A stretch of DNA of 64,000 nucleotides. Source: Moniliella sp. 'wahieum'. Its lineage: Eukaryota; Basidiomycota; Moniliellomycetes; Moniliellales; Moniliellaceae. The DNA is taken from contig RSEE01000045.1 of NCBI GenBank assembly GCA_003971905.1, positions 434,001 through 498,000 on the forward strand. Direction: 5' to 3'. A program made the translations under genes and the position numbers. This document shows, piece after piece, positions 1 through 10,379 of this stretch; positions within the stretch are counted from its first letter, which is position 1; each line of letters opens with the position of its first letter. The notes under the pieces were generated by a model. That model was not told the DNA's origin. It did not search any database and saw nothing but the letters and a program-made list of their open reading frames with translations.

Positions 1-433
1 CTCGAAGCACGGGGCCATGTCGCGCCACGTCTCCAGGCAGCCGTGGTCAAACGCCGGGCAGAAAATTTAGCTCGGTCCTATGCGTCCTTGCGGGCTCGCT
101 CCAAACGTCTTCGCACCGATGGTGCGACGTTCGTCTCTACTCCCGATGCGGCCCCGGGCACAGTGGAAGCCTTCCTGCAGCCCCAACAGACTTGGCCACC
201 GACCTGGCAAGGGCTCGAGACGAGGTTCTTCGCGCCCAAAAGGCGTGCTGGGCTGCAGAGGCTAGCTACTGCGATGCAGCTCTTGCTGCACAGGGCACGG
301 GGCCTGCTATGGCCGCCTACCGCCGGTTGATCTCCCTCTCTTGTGGGGGGTGCCGGTAGAGGAGGTGGACGCGGTGGTAGGAGCATTGGGTAGCATGCTG
401 GACCACTCTGGCGAGGCACCGGCGGCCATTTGA
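1..433 (+). CDS. 3' end of a coiled-coil protein gene (partial, 5' end outside window)
   Basis: The end of an unrecognised protein enters from the left edge. The early part reads as a basic helical stretch (RAENLARSYASLRARSKRL, positions 49-105). After an apparent one-base slip it continues as a charged heptad-like helix with LATDLARARDEVLRAQKA and ends in VEEVDAVVGALGSMLDHSGE followed by APAAI and a stop at 431-433. A second slip falls in the G-run near 340. The style (Arg/Glu/Ala-rich helix with a short acidic tail) resembles the decayed locus at 38.4-39.6 kb, so the two may belong to one family. That link is an impression from composition, not an alignment. Function unknown. Confidence 0.4.
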
Positions 434-1753
434 AGCTTCCAAGCTCCCGGTTTCAAGCTATAAGATTACTCATGGGGAAAACTTGAGAATGGGGAGGGGG
501 TGGTCCTTGGTAGGGCTCGTTCCTGGTGAGAGGGATTGTGGTTGTCGAGTGTGGGATGCCGAGGTTTCCAGACTGGGAGGTCGGAGGAATTCCCCACTAA
601 CAAGAGACTGGATTGAAGGGGTTGCAATAACCCCCCCCCCCTCTGTAACAGAGCATCCATTGAAGCCGTATTCGGTCTAGATTCGAGTTCTGGCAAGAGA
701 GAGGTGGGGAGGGGGCAATGGGGATGACGTTGATCCGATCTTCGGAGGATCAGGACGATGCGGGGGAGGAGGTTGGTATAGACCAGCGATCAGATCCCCG
801 ATCTCAGATCTCACTACGCCCGTTGTCCGGAGTACAATACAATTAAAATACGGACCCCACATATTCATCACCATCACCTGCATCACCAGCGTCACCGCCA
901 CTGCTCTCTTCTCTGCGTTTGAGTGCGCCAGCCCCAAACAGCCGAATGCGTGGCTATGGCCGAACCCGGGCCGGGGGCAAAGGCGTGCGATGCTGGCCAC
1001 AGACATGACGCGTGACGATCGGTGACGATCGATGAGAGGATGGTGATCATGACGAAATGTGTGGCAGCTGTCGATGACGGTGCGATGTGACATGTGACAT
1101 GTGAGATTGGTTGCTTCGTAGGACGGCGTTGTCCGCGTGCGGCCTCAGGGCCTCAGGATCCTAGTCCCACCGCGCATCACCTCGCACCGAGGCCAACCTG
1201 GCTGCGTCCATTGCAGGCCCCGAATGGCGACGCCGTGGTCTGGCCACACCAGGTGCTAGCTACGGCACTGCACTACACCCTCTTGTACCCGTCCTTCTGT
1301 CTCTCCTCTCTTGCGGCAGCGCATGAGAGAGCCATTATATCATGGGCTCGCGTACAACATAGAAGATTGCCCGCCCGAATCTCAGCGGCATGTTGAGGCG
1401 CAGCCGCCCGTGCGTGGATGCGCTCATGCCCTCCTGCCCGCACTCCTGCCCGCACTCTTTCGCTGCCCCCGAGCCCAGCGCCCGGGGCGGAGTGCCGGTT
1501 AGCGGTTAGCGTCCGTGCCCCATGCCAGCCAGCGTGCCCACGCAGTTGTGCTCCCCCAGCACGCTCAGCCTGTGCGCACCAGCCCCGATCCACATCCCCA
1601 GCGCATGACGTAAGTCCCCCGCACACTGGCGCCCTCCTGCTTGCACCATCCGCAGCGGGCCAATATATACCCCCCCACCCCTCTTCCTCATCCGTGGGGT
1701 TTCTCTCCCCCTAATACTACCTGCCCGCACAGCCACCGCGCCAGCCCCCAACC
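434..1753. other. Intergenic region with no recognisable gene
   Basis: I see no coding signal with conserved features on either strand. The stretch holds an 11-nt C run at 631-641, a tandem GTGACATGTGACATGTGAG word at 1087-1105 of the kind found in several other intergenic regions here, and a C/T-rich block from about 1400 onward that forms the promoter of the next gene. Confidence 0.6.
1664..1669 (+). promoter_or_regulatory. TATA box of the LEA-like gene
   Basis: CCAATATATACCC lies 85-90 nt upstream of the ATG at 1754, in a C/T-rich context usual for fungal core promoters. No other TATA-like element lies between it and the start codon. Confidence 0.5.
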
Positions 1754-2910
1754 ATGCGCTTCTCCCCCATCGTCCGCTCCATCCCCCCCTCCGCCGGGCA
1801 CGTCCCCCCTACCCCGGCCAAGTCTCGCGCCCCCTCATCGCGGTCGTCGCCGCCGGCGCGGCAGCAGGCTATTGGTACTACACTGAGCCTGCGCGGCAGG
1901 TGCGTCACTCTCCTCCCCCCCCGGAAAACTCTGACTAACATTGACCATGCCCCCACCCAGGCCCGCGCCCAGGCTGAGGCGGAAGCCAAGGCTCGCGAAG
2001 CCCAGTCGGCCCTGACGAATGCGTGGCAGGACACCAAGAGTGCCGTGGCACGGGATGCGTCTGCCGCGTCCGACTGGGCTTCTAGCGCGGCCTCCTCTGC
2101 TTCGGGGCGGGTGAACCAAGATGTCAAGGCGGCTGGTGCCTCGATTCAGAATGCCACTTCGTCCATTACGGACGCAGTGGGGGACAAGTGGAAAGACGCG
2201 CAGAACAAGGCAGAGGATGGGGCGGAGCAGGCTCAAAGCTCCTGGTTCTCCTTCCAGCGGGGTGCTCAGCAAAAGGCCGAGGAGTCCCAAAGAAAGCCGA
2301 GGACCAGGCCAGCTCTTTCTCCAACCGCGTTTCCAATGGCCTAGCCGCAGCCTCGGATCAGGTCACCTCCACCGCCCACGCTGCCGAGGACAAGCTCAAA
2401 TCCGCCGCGTCTGCCGCCACCAACTCGGTGCGGGGCGCGTCTGACGATGCGAAGAAACAAGCTGAGGAACAGGCTGAGAATACCAAAAGTGCCTGGTTTT
2501 CCCCTCTAGTGACGCTCAGCAGAAGGCCAAGGAGGCGCAGAGCAAGGCAGAGGCAGAGGGCCATTCACTCAAGGACAGTGTCTCCCAGGGGTGGAACACC
2601 GTTTCTTCCCACGTTACGAATGACGTGTCTGCGGCCGGGGAGACACTGAAAAATGCGGCCACGAGCGTGAAGGATACGGTTACCGGCGCTTCGACCGAAG
2701 CTCATCCACGCGCCCGGAGGAAGCAGAGAAGGCCAAGAACTCCTGGTGGTCGTGGGGACAGGATGTGAAACGACCTCCTCGGACGCCGGTACCGCAGCCA
2801 AGAACACCCTGTCTTCCGCCACGGAGCAGGCCTCAGCCACCGCCCAGGGTATTGACCAGAGCATTCACCCCGAGCAAAAGAAGAGCTCGTGGCTCCCTTG
2901 GAAAAACTAG
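1754..2910 (+). CDS. Membrane-anchored LEA/apolipoprotein-like amphipathic repeat protein
   Basis: The N-terminus (MRFSPIVRS) leads, after a one-base slip, into a hydrophobic segment LIAVVAAGAAAGYWYYT. An intron follows at 1900-1960 (GTGCGT..CCCAG). The rest is a long Ala/Lys/Gln/Glu/Ser-rich region of amphipathic helices resembling LEA or apolipoprotein A/E repeats. Four times the helices are broken by an aromatic box: SSWFSF, SAWFS, NSWWSW and SSWLPW, the last right before the stop (TAG 2908-2910). Frame slips occur near 1790, 2290, 2510, 2700 and 2770. The basic N-terminus plus a single membrane segment suggests a mitochondrial or ER membrane anchor with a soluble helical tail. Some fungal proteins annotated as calcofluor-white-hypersensitive look similar in outline, but I cannot claim homology. 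Role unknown; stress protection or lipid/membrane binding is only an inference. Confidence 0.65.
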
Positions 2911-3738
2911 GTCCGCGTTCCCCGAGACACAGTACGGTTGGTGCATTTGTATGCGGACCGTTATGATTGCCCACCGTCTCGTATAAAATGCGTACAGCAA
3001 TGGATCGATTAATCGTATCTGGGGCGTAAGGACGGCGATTGGATGTGAAGGTTCTATATACAGGTCATGTGGTTAGGTGTGTTCGCTGGGCGGGCGATGG
3101 CAAGGAGATGATATGCCACTTTCAATATAGAGAGTGAGGTTGTGCGGTGGACTCCTGTCATGGCCCTCTCACCATCGCATCCGCAGCGGTGGCGGTAATG
3201 GTCGAAGTCGACCAATGGCACTTACAGGGGCGTCGGCAAGCAGGCGCCACCGGGCCCGGCAGCGGAACGAGGAAAACAGAAGCGGGATTGAATTCGTCGC
3301 AGCACCTAAGGCTGAAGTTTGAAAGAGAGGGACTATAAGGGATCTTTTGGCCAGAAGCACGAATCTTCCACCACGGGGCTCGACAACTGGTTGAGCTGTG
3401 AACCATGCGAACCGGTCCATCTCAACTCCCAACCTCGCAGGAATCAGTTCTGGTTGATGAAATCGTCGATGACCAGGCCGCAGATATGCCGGGGGGAACG
3501 GGGCCCTGTGGCCTGAGGGCATGCCTAAGCGATGGGATGGAAGAGCGGCATATTTTGCGGTTGAAGTGGTTGCGTTTGCTGGCGGCGGGGCGTTGCTGAC
3601 CTAAGCGAGCACGGCCCCACGGGGGCCATGTGACGAACTCTGGCTGGTTATTAAACGGGGGGTTCGCCAGCGGTCCTCGCCTCAACGTCAACGTTCAACA
3701 CTTGTCGTTCCCGTTTCCTCCACGCCGCTGTCGATACA
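2911..3738. other. Intergenic region between the LEA-like gene and FAHD1
   Basis: This spacer contains the 3' flank of the LEA-like gene (a possible poly(A) signal, ATAAAA, near 2985) and the promoter of the hydrolase. Short open frames exist on both strands between 3134 and 3690, but none shows a domain, splice-supported extension or plausible composition. Confidence 0.5.
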
Positions 3739-4563
3739 ATGGCCTCTGCCTTCCGCACTGCTGGGCGCAAGATCGTCGCGTACGTCGCCTCTTCCCCCCC
3801 CCATGCTCTGCTGACCCATGCCTAAGCATTGGACGCAACTATGCCGACCATGCCAAAGAGCTGGGCAACGCGGTTCCCAAGGAGCCCTTCTTCTTCCTCA
3901 AGCCCACCACCTCCTACGTCGACACTCCCGGTGTGTGGAGATCCCGCAAGGCGTCAAGGCTCATTACGAAGGTCCGTTCTTCTCCATCCCCACCCTCTGC
4001 CTCTGCCTCTGCCTCCTTCTCCTGCTTGCGCCTTGTGTGGCCAATGATCTGACCTCCTCCCAGTCGAGCTGGGCGTTGTGATTGGCAAGACGGGGCGGGA
4101 CATCCCTATGGCCAAGGCCAATGAGTACATTGGTGGGTACACCTTGGCCATCGACATGACGGCGCGCAACCTACAGGACAAGGTCAAGGCCAAGGGTCTC
4201 CCTTGGAGCGCAGCCAAGGGCTTTGACACGTTCACTCCGGTCGCTCCTTATCTGCCTGTGAGCGCCATTCCCGACCCTCACAATGTCCGTCTCTGGCTCA
4301 AGGTCAATGGGGAGACGCGCCAGGACGGTGTAAGCAAGGACATGATCTTCTCCATCCCCCGGCTTATTGAACACGTGTCTTCCATCATGACCCTCGAGGT
4401 GGGCGACTTGCTTCTCACTGGTACCCCCAAGGGGGTGGGACAGGTGAATCCCGGTGACGAGATCACCGCCGGCCTCGAGCTCCCTCAGGCACCGGGCAAA
4501 GTCCTGTCCGAACTCAAGTTCGCCGTGCAGCAGCGCCAAGGCGGCTACGTCTTTAGCGACTAA
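3739..4563 (+). CDS. Fumarylacetoacetate hydrolase domain protein (FAHD1-type acylpyruvase / oxaloacetate decarboxylase)
   Basis: Exon 1 (3739-3779, MASAFRTAGRKIVA) joins across a 47-nt intron (3780-3826) to IGRNYADHAKELGNAVPKEP, the signature of the FAHD1 subfamily. A second intron, 3972-4063, precedes VELGVVIGKTGRDI. It is long for this genome (92 nt) and holds a TCTGCC repeat. The last exon carries the metal-site and C-terminal part of the fold (GYTLAIDMTARNLQ, LLTGTPKGVGQV, PGD) and stops at 4561-4563. FAHD1 proteins are Mg2+-dependent, usually mitochondrial, and cleave acylpyruvates or decarboxylate oxaloacetate. One base is missing near 3933 (PGG/CVEIPQG). Total length, about 225-230 residues, is normal. 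The gene is convergent with RBM22 downstream. Confidence 0.92.
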
Positions 4564-5195
4564 GCAGCGCCAGGGTATGTGGCGTTTCTATGCCCAACCT
4601 TCAATTGGCATTGCCCTCCCCGATCTGAAGAGAGTGGGACATCGACCGATTGATAACCATGTTAATCAGGCAACAGATGCACAAGATTGCCCTGGGTGGC
4701 GTCTGCTTCTCTTTGTTACCCTTGTAGTGTGTACATTTGTTTACAGACAACTTGCGAGTTCGGGCGTTGGGTTTCAGAGTGAGTTTGGCTTGCCACTGAC
4801 GCTGCATCTATCTCCCCGCTGTAATGCCCGGGCGGCCTCGGGACTCGGCTACGACAACCGAAGTGGTATTCCAACTTCACTGGACGCTTGAACTAAAGGG
4901 CCTGCGCCCCTGAGCCTGAGGCTTTTCCCCTTCATTCGCGAGATTGGAAGGATTCACTGACTGATAGTGGATTCGAGTCAGTACTGACACAGGGGGGGAG
5001 GGGAGTTGATTCCATTTCCCGGCATAGTCTCGAGATGAACAAAATGGCTCACTCCCAAGTCCAAGCCTATAGCCGCGCAACGCGCATGATTCCCTGATGC
5101 TCTGAACACTGTTATGGCTGCCCCTGTCGCGTATTTTGACCGAGTACGGCATGCCAGCCTCTCCATCCCGTTAGCGTAAGAGCAACACTGTAGAT
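4564..5195. other. Convergent 3' flank between FAHD1 and RBM22
   Basis: Both neighbours end into this stretch. I find no conserved frame in it. It presumably holds the 3' UTRs and termination signals of both genes. Confidence 0.6.
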
Positions 5196-6225
5196 TCACG
5201 TAGGCTTCTTGCCGTCCTTGGGCTTGGCCCGCCCCATGCTACTCGCACCTCCTTTTCATCGAGATGAACTTTGACTGCGGCGCGCAGCGCGGCGGCCTCG
5301 GCATCGGCTCGGGTTTTGAAGTTGACAAAGGCGCATTTGGACGCCTTGACCAACGTGATGCTCCGAATCGATTCCGGGCGAAGGGAAGGGGTCGTGGTGA
5401 CAAAGTAGGTCCGGATCGTATCCTCCGTCGTAGCCTCCGCCAAGCCCGAGAGGAAAAGGGACCGGATACTCTTGTCCTCCGGCGGACTGAGACCCATCTG
5501 TTCTTGGTGCCGCCCCAGCATCTTCTTGGCTGCTGGATCGTTCTTGCCAAAGTACCGATCCTTCATATTATGTCGCCCGCCATCAACCTCCTCCTTGGTC
5601 TGAGGCAGTTCGTGCAGGTAGGGACAAGCGTCCCCGCGGTTGCAGGTTCCCTTGGCAAAAAAGGAGCAAAGGTGCGGACGGTTGCGCTTGTACCCAGGAC
5701 CGGCATGGGCGCGCGCGAAAGTTCCTTCAACAACTCGTGGCCGGCACCGCGGTGCTTCGATCCAGAGATAGCGAGGGCACGTTGTCCCGGTGCCTCTAGT
5801 GCCTCCCTTCCCTCTGGAAGCGCTGCACTGCCCCCCAGCTGGTCCTCGATCCCTTGTACATAGTACTGCGTGTTGGTCGTGTTGCCCGACGGCATGGCCG
5901 TCTTCATCCCCAGCGCCGCATCGCGTACCTGCACCGGCAGCCCGTACTCCAAGTCCAGCAGACACGTCTGACACACATTCTTGATCTTTGCACAGGTCGT
6001 ACAGATCTCCGTCCGCTTTTGCCGCATCCCGGCCCCAGGCGTCCAGCGGAACATGGTAAATGTCCGCTCGCAGATCTGCACCCGCCGTCAGTTCCAATTC
6101 GCCACCACGAAGGCAGGAGAACGTACCTTGCACTCCCCACCGTCAGCCTGCTTGCTCATCCGTACATACGGGTTCGGACCCAGGCACGTCTCGCACAGAA
6201 TGGGCATGTCGGGCACATCGGTCAT
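5196..6225 (-). CDS. SLT11: Pre-mRNA splicing factor RBM22 / Slt11 (Ecm2)
   Basis: The start [16 protein letters not shown] matches the usual N-terminus of the family. An intron at 6076-6126 splits ECK from [11 protein letters not shown]. The N-terminal zinc region has repeated CxxC pairs (CETC, CKIC, CTTC, CQTC) and the hallmark [17 protein letters not shown]. Next come a CCCH finger, C-x7-C-x5-C-x3-H within [21 protein letters not shown], and an RRM with RNP2 LFLSGL and RNP1 [11 protein letters not shown]22/Slt11 joins the spliceosome with the NineTeen-related proteins and contacts U6 and the intron near the active site. Frame slips occur near 5720 (before [10 protein letters not shown]) and near 5236 ([13 protein letters not shown]). 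The conserved stop is at 5196-5198. About 340 residues, slightly shorter than human RBM22 (420). Confidence 0.95.
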
Positions 6226-7142
6226 CTTGCTGGAGACGATGGTGGTGGCGTCAAGTCGAGGTTGCTCCGACGATTCGCCGTCTAGTTTTTTCGTTCGAGG
6301 CCCAGGACATACCGGGAAATTGCAATTTCAATATGAGCACGTGACCGGACTCAGTTTCCGTCTGCATTCCTACGGAAGGGCGGCAATGATGCGCTGTTGT
6401 GCGGGCTATTCGACTGTACTGCAGCACATATGCGGCTTGACGTGTTGACGAAGCCAAGGTGGTTCATGATCAACAGATGGACGCCATGCCTGTGGTCCAA
6501 GAATGATTGAAGAGTATATGAGCTGTGTGTAGTGTCTGTGGAATCAAGAGAGTGTGAGAGAGAAGAAAACGAGAATATTGAAAAAGGCATAATATCAGAG
6601 AGAGCCTTCGGTGTGACGGGGGGATGGTGGAGCAGAGGGATAAGGGATGAGGGATGAGGATGTCGTCTCGCATCGCCCAGACGCGCTGAAAGGATGGCGT
6701 GCGGACATACAAAAGGGAAACAGAACTCATGCGGCATGCTGAAAACGGTGAAGATAACTAAACATGGGGTGAGAAGAGAAAGCATATATTACCTCACGTT
6801 TGGTGTGTTCATGTGGGTGCTGTTGTTGCGCCAGATTAGCCTGAAGAAGTTTCTCAGTGGAAAAAAGGCGAGATAGAGAAGCACAGGGGGTCGGGGGGGG
6901 GGAGGCGAGGGGGGATAGAGAAGAATGCACAAGGAAGAAGGATGGCCTTTCAAGAGGATGGGAAGAGACAAAGAATGAAAACAACTGACAAGCATGCTCA
7001 AACGGCCCACCCTTACTTACATCCTAAAAGAAACGTAAAAGAGGCCAAAAGGGAATAGTACTAGTAGTACTTGTAAGGCCACCGCCCTCCAATGGAAAGC
7101 ATCCTCGCAAAAAGGCATGTTGAGATCAGCACTCTCACCCCC
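6226..7142. other. Spacer between RBM22 and the FSH1 hydrolase
   Basis: The stretch is purine-rich on the given strand, so pyrimidine-rich on the strand of both flanking genes. It includes a long GAGAGA/GGGG section at about 6530-6960. A few intron-like GT..AG pairs can be drawn on the minus strand near 6740-6810, but no protein family emerges. I treat it as the 3' flank of the hydrolase gene plus the RBM22 promoter. Confidence 0.5.
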
Positions 7143-8525
7143 TCACCAACGTCTCCATCCCGCTCGCTTCAACAACCGCTCCACCGCCGGCCCAATCACC
7201 TTCAAATCCCCTGTTTGCGCGGAGGCACGTGCCCACCGTCAAACTCAATGACCTCGCACTGTGTGGGTCACACAAGCTTGCCAGCTTGTACCCTTCATAT
7301 CGCGCCCCGTCCAGACGCCCAATCAGGTGGAGGGTCGGGACAGTGATCAGGCGTCCTGGCAACAGAAGGGAAGTTGACCTGCATTAGTCTGTGCATACTG
7401 GGCCCCGCCACGCGCAGGAAACGGACGGCTGCCACTGAGGGTATATATACGGTGAGCGAATGTAATCAAAGGGCGCATGAACTGGGCAGCACATACAGAT
7501 GAAGATGACAAATTTAGGCAACGGTCCCATTAGGTTCACATGGCCCAGGGACTCGGCCGCGGCCCGCTGAAGAAGATATCCCGCCATGACAGCGCACCCC
7601 TGGGAAAAGCAAACTGCTCCATCGTAGCTCTGCCCTTCTGGGGCTTGAGAAGCGAATGGGTTCGCCGTTTCCCACTGTGGCACACAACTTTGGACCAAAG
7701 CGGGACGGAGCCGAGAAGCAGTACGAAGTCGGGTTTGGGGCGACGCAGGCGAGTGCAGCGGCGGTGGTTCGTTATCCATGTTGGGATCGGGGCCAAAGGA
7801 TACACGCTTTTTATTGATTTGAAGCTTGCTCAGTGAGTTGCGGCTCAGGAGAGGAGGGCTGCGTTCGCGTGGAGGGGACTTGGATGAAGGGTGGTTACTT
7901 CGGTCCCATGACTGCCCCCACTCGCGCGGCTGGATTGGCTTGAGACGGTACTTTGATCTGCAAGGCCATGGTGAAACGGATGAAACATGTCCAAGGAGCG
8001 GAAATCATCCGGAGCAAGGGCGCGTCGGAAAAGGAGAAGGAGAGTCCACCAGCCAGTGGGATGGGCATGGATGTTGAGCGCGGTGGAATGAAGAGGCCAG
8101 GAGGATAGTCTTCCTCGTCGGGGTCGCCGCCATTGTGAAGCGGTCGGCAACAGGAAGAGGCGAAGCGGGCGGGGGAGTATGGAAGTGGGTGCGTGAACTG
8201 CGCGGGGCGCGGGCGGGGTGAGGAGTGCCTGGAGGTGTGCGTGAGCCTGGCGAATGGTGTGGGGGCTAGGGGTGTGGTACCATGCATGGTAGGTGTGGCG
8301 CGCGGGGGGAAAGAAGGCCTCGAGGCCGTGGTAGGGCGGTGCGGCGAGGGGGGCATCGACGTAGACGAGGTGAGGTGCGAGGCAAGTATGGCGGGCAAGC
8401 GCAGTCAGCTGGGCACGCATAATGGTGCCCGATGCGCCCTTGCCGTGCAGCGCGAGCACACGCCGCTCGGCATGCGGCGGGGGCGGGGCGAATGACGAGG
8501 CAGAGGCGGGCATGAACGGCAGCAT
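7143..8525 (-). CDS. FSH1-family serine hydrolase (alpha/beta fold), structure uncertain in the middle
   Basis: Three blocks of the fungal FSH1/DUF341 family appear in order on the minus strand. At 8230-8500 are RVLALHGKGASGTIMRAQLT and LVYVDAPLAAPPYHGLEAFF (first strand, oxyanion region, VDAP). At 7540-7640 is YDGAVCFSQGCAVMAGYLL, the nucleophile elbow normally GFSQG. At 7143-7340 are PTLHLIGRLDGARYEG and VIEFDGGHVPPRKQG (catalytic Asp/His region, usually EGGH), ending at 7143-7145. The start (MLPFMPASASS, 8525, or the inner Met at 8513) is inferred. Frame slips occur near 7200 and 7240. About 540 bp between blocks 1 and 2 (roughly 7690-8230) is longer than the family needs. It contains an open frame with no family match, so it may be introns, an insertion or an extra exon. 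The substrate is unknown; relatives are esterase-like. Confidence 0.78.
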
Positions 8526-9560
8526 GGCGCACAGGCAGGGCACAATCTCGGGGCGTAGGAGTCTCCACAGGCCAGCGGGACGGGGGCGAAGGAGGCGGGG
8601 TTGGGAGGCTGTGGGAGAACAGAGCAAGAGCGGCAGAAGGCGGGGGGGGGGGGGAAGGCGGCGAGCAGAGGGGTGGTGGGGCGGCGGAGGCCGTGTGTGC
8701 GGTGGATACGATATACACTCTGTCGCCAATCAGCCCCTGTGTGTGCTGTGCGGCGGGGTATGTGCGGGGGCTCTGCGGTGTGCTGAGGGGAAGATGCAGA
8801 GGCGCTGGGGGGCGGTCTGCTCCGGGTGGGCTGCTGCGCAGAGCAGCTGGCGTGGGCTGGGACAGCCGAGCACTCCCGTCCGTGCCGCTTCCCTGCAAGC
8901 GTAGCCATCAGGCCCGCAGCCCCCCATCCTGCCTGCGCCGACGCACAAGTGTATTCTCCACACACTACAAGCGAGCCAACCGGTATTAAAGTGTCGTGTC
9001 CTATTTACCCCGTGCATATACTGCAGCGATCAGCGCGTGACCTGTCACCCGCTCACCCGTCACGTCGCCCCACCTCCGAAGCGGCTCTTCTTTGGGCCTT
9101 CCCTCGTCCATATGTACAGCCCACCACAGCGCCCCCGCCCCCAAGGAACAACGTTGCCATGATGAAATGGCGATGGCCGATGGCCATGATGTCGATGATG
9201 ACGGTCATGACGAGGAAAATGCCCTTGATATGACGATGCCCTGCTGTGTGGTGCCGTGCGGCGGTGCACCTCTGAGCGCTCTGTCTGAGCTCTCATCTCC
9301 ACACCATACGCATGTCTCCGTAAGCGTGTGTAAGCCGTCCTCAGTTTGCTTGCCTCTCTTCTTACGACGAACTCTGATTATAGATTTCCCGGTAACCTTA
9401 GAAGCGCACATCAGTTGCACTCCGGTTTGCCGCCAACAGCATCACGGAGGCTCGTTGATTCCTCCTTTCTGTGGTTTTGGGTGGCAATGCCACATCGAAC
9501 CCATTGCCACATCCCTTGAAGGATCACCGTACGCATCCACAAGATCCTTCTTGACAAAAA
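8526..9560. other. Intergenic region upstream of the FSH1 hydrolase
   Basis: This is the GC-rich promoter region of the minus-strand hydrolase, including a 13-nt G run at 8642-8654, followed by a less biased spacer up to the tRNA gene. Open frames on both strands here come from base composition and show no conserved features. Confidence 0.5.
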
Positions 9561-9644
9561 GGGGTCCGCCCGGGATCGAACCGAGGACCACCTCTACGAG
9601 TTAACCAACCCTAAAGAGGCATGATACCACTACACCACGAACCC
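9561..9644 (-). tRNA. tRNA-Pro(AGG) with intron
   Basis: On the minus strand a full cloverleaf can be drawn. The acceptor pairs GGGTTCG with CGGACCC. The D arm contains TAGTGGTATC. The anticodon stem CCTCT/AGAGG closes a loop reading TT-AGG-G, and the T arm contains GGTTCGATCCC. An intron of about 12 nt sits after position 37, as is standard for eukaryotic tRNA introns. The sequence is close in form to yeast tRNA-Pro(AGG). Confidence 0.92.
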
Positions 9645-10379
9645 GCTGTGTCCTGCTCTTGGGCATTGTAGATCCTGCCCACTATACGATGCAAACCGGC
9701 GGTTTTCCCTGAACCTCACTTTTCATGCCCAATACGATTGCAGGGAAGGCTCTACCGACTGCCCTGGGGTGGCTGCAGAGGTGCTTGCTGTTTTTCGGCC
9801 GCACATGCAGTGTGTGTGGATGTAGGGCGTGCGGCGGCGCGACGCGGCCAAAGTGGGCGGATTCGGCGGCACGGCACAGAACTGAGCCTTCGGCGGCAGG
9901 GACCGAAGGGTGCATTCAATTTCATCTTCCGCAGTGCACCAGCGCCAGCGCTGTCTGCGCGCATCAGTGTATCAGCTCAGACTGCGTACTGAGTACGTCT
10001 CCAGACGAGCGACGAGCAGCGCTGGCGCCGCTCGTGTTCTTGCATACCGCAGACCAGGGTTCCTCTCAACGATCATCTCAAGCTTGGGCCCAGCTCCAAG
10101 CCCCCCGCTGGGTCTGGGTCGCTGCGCTCCCAGATCAGACGCGCGCGTGCTTCTGGCATGGATGGCCAGCGACCCAGACGAGCGATGATGCCAGCTGCCG
10201 ATGATCATCGGCCACGCGCGTCACGGCTGGCCACTTGCTGCGTCCAATGCGGTGCTCACGCATCGCACTGTCAGTTGCATGCATGTGTGCACGCCCGTCG
10301 CCTCGTCTTTGGCAGTTCCATCCGTCATCGACCATCCTCCCCTTCCTCCACCATCTTCGGTCGTCTCTTGCACCCCGGC
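9645..10379. other. Intergenic region before the long coiled-coil gene
   Basis: No gene recognised. Around 10085-10180 a stretch rich in CGCTGGGTCTGGGTCGC has a partial inverted match (GCCAGCGACCCAGACGAGCG), giving a weak stem. The last 150 nt are C/T-rich and probably promoter. Confidence 0.5.

Noticed and set aside
6470..7010. Minus-strand frames rich in Ser, Leu, Pro and His as a secreted or membrane protein gene
   Set aside because: They arise from pyrimidine-rich DNA; no consistent start, splice-supported continuation or family pattern.
7895..8398. A 167-codon minus-strand frame as its own gene
   Set aside because: Half of it is the shadow of the FSH1 first block in another frame; the remainder is mentioned as the unexplained middle of that gene.
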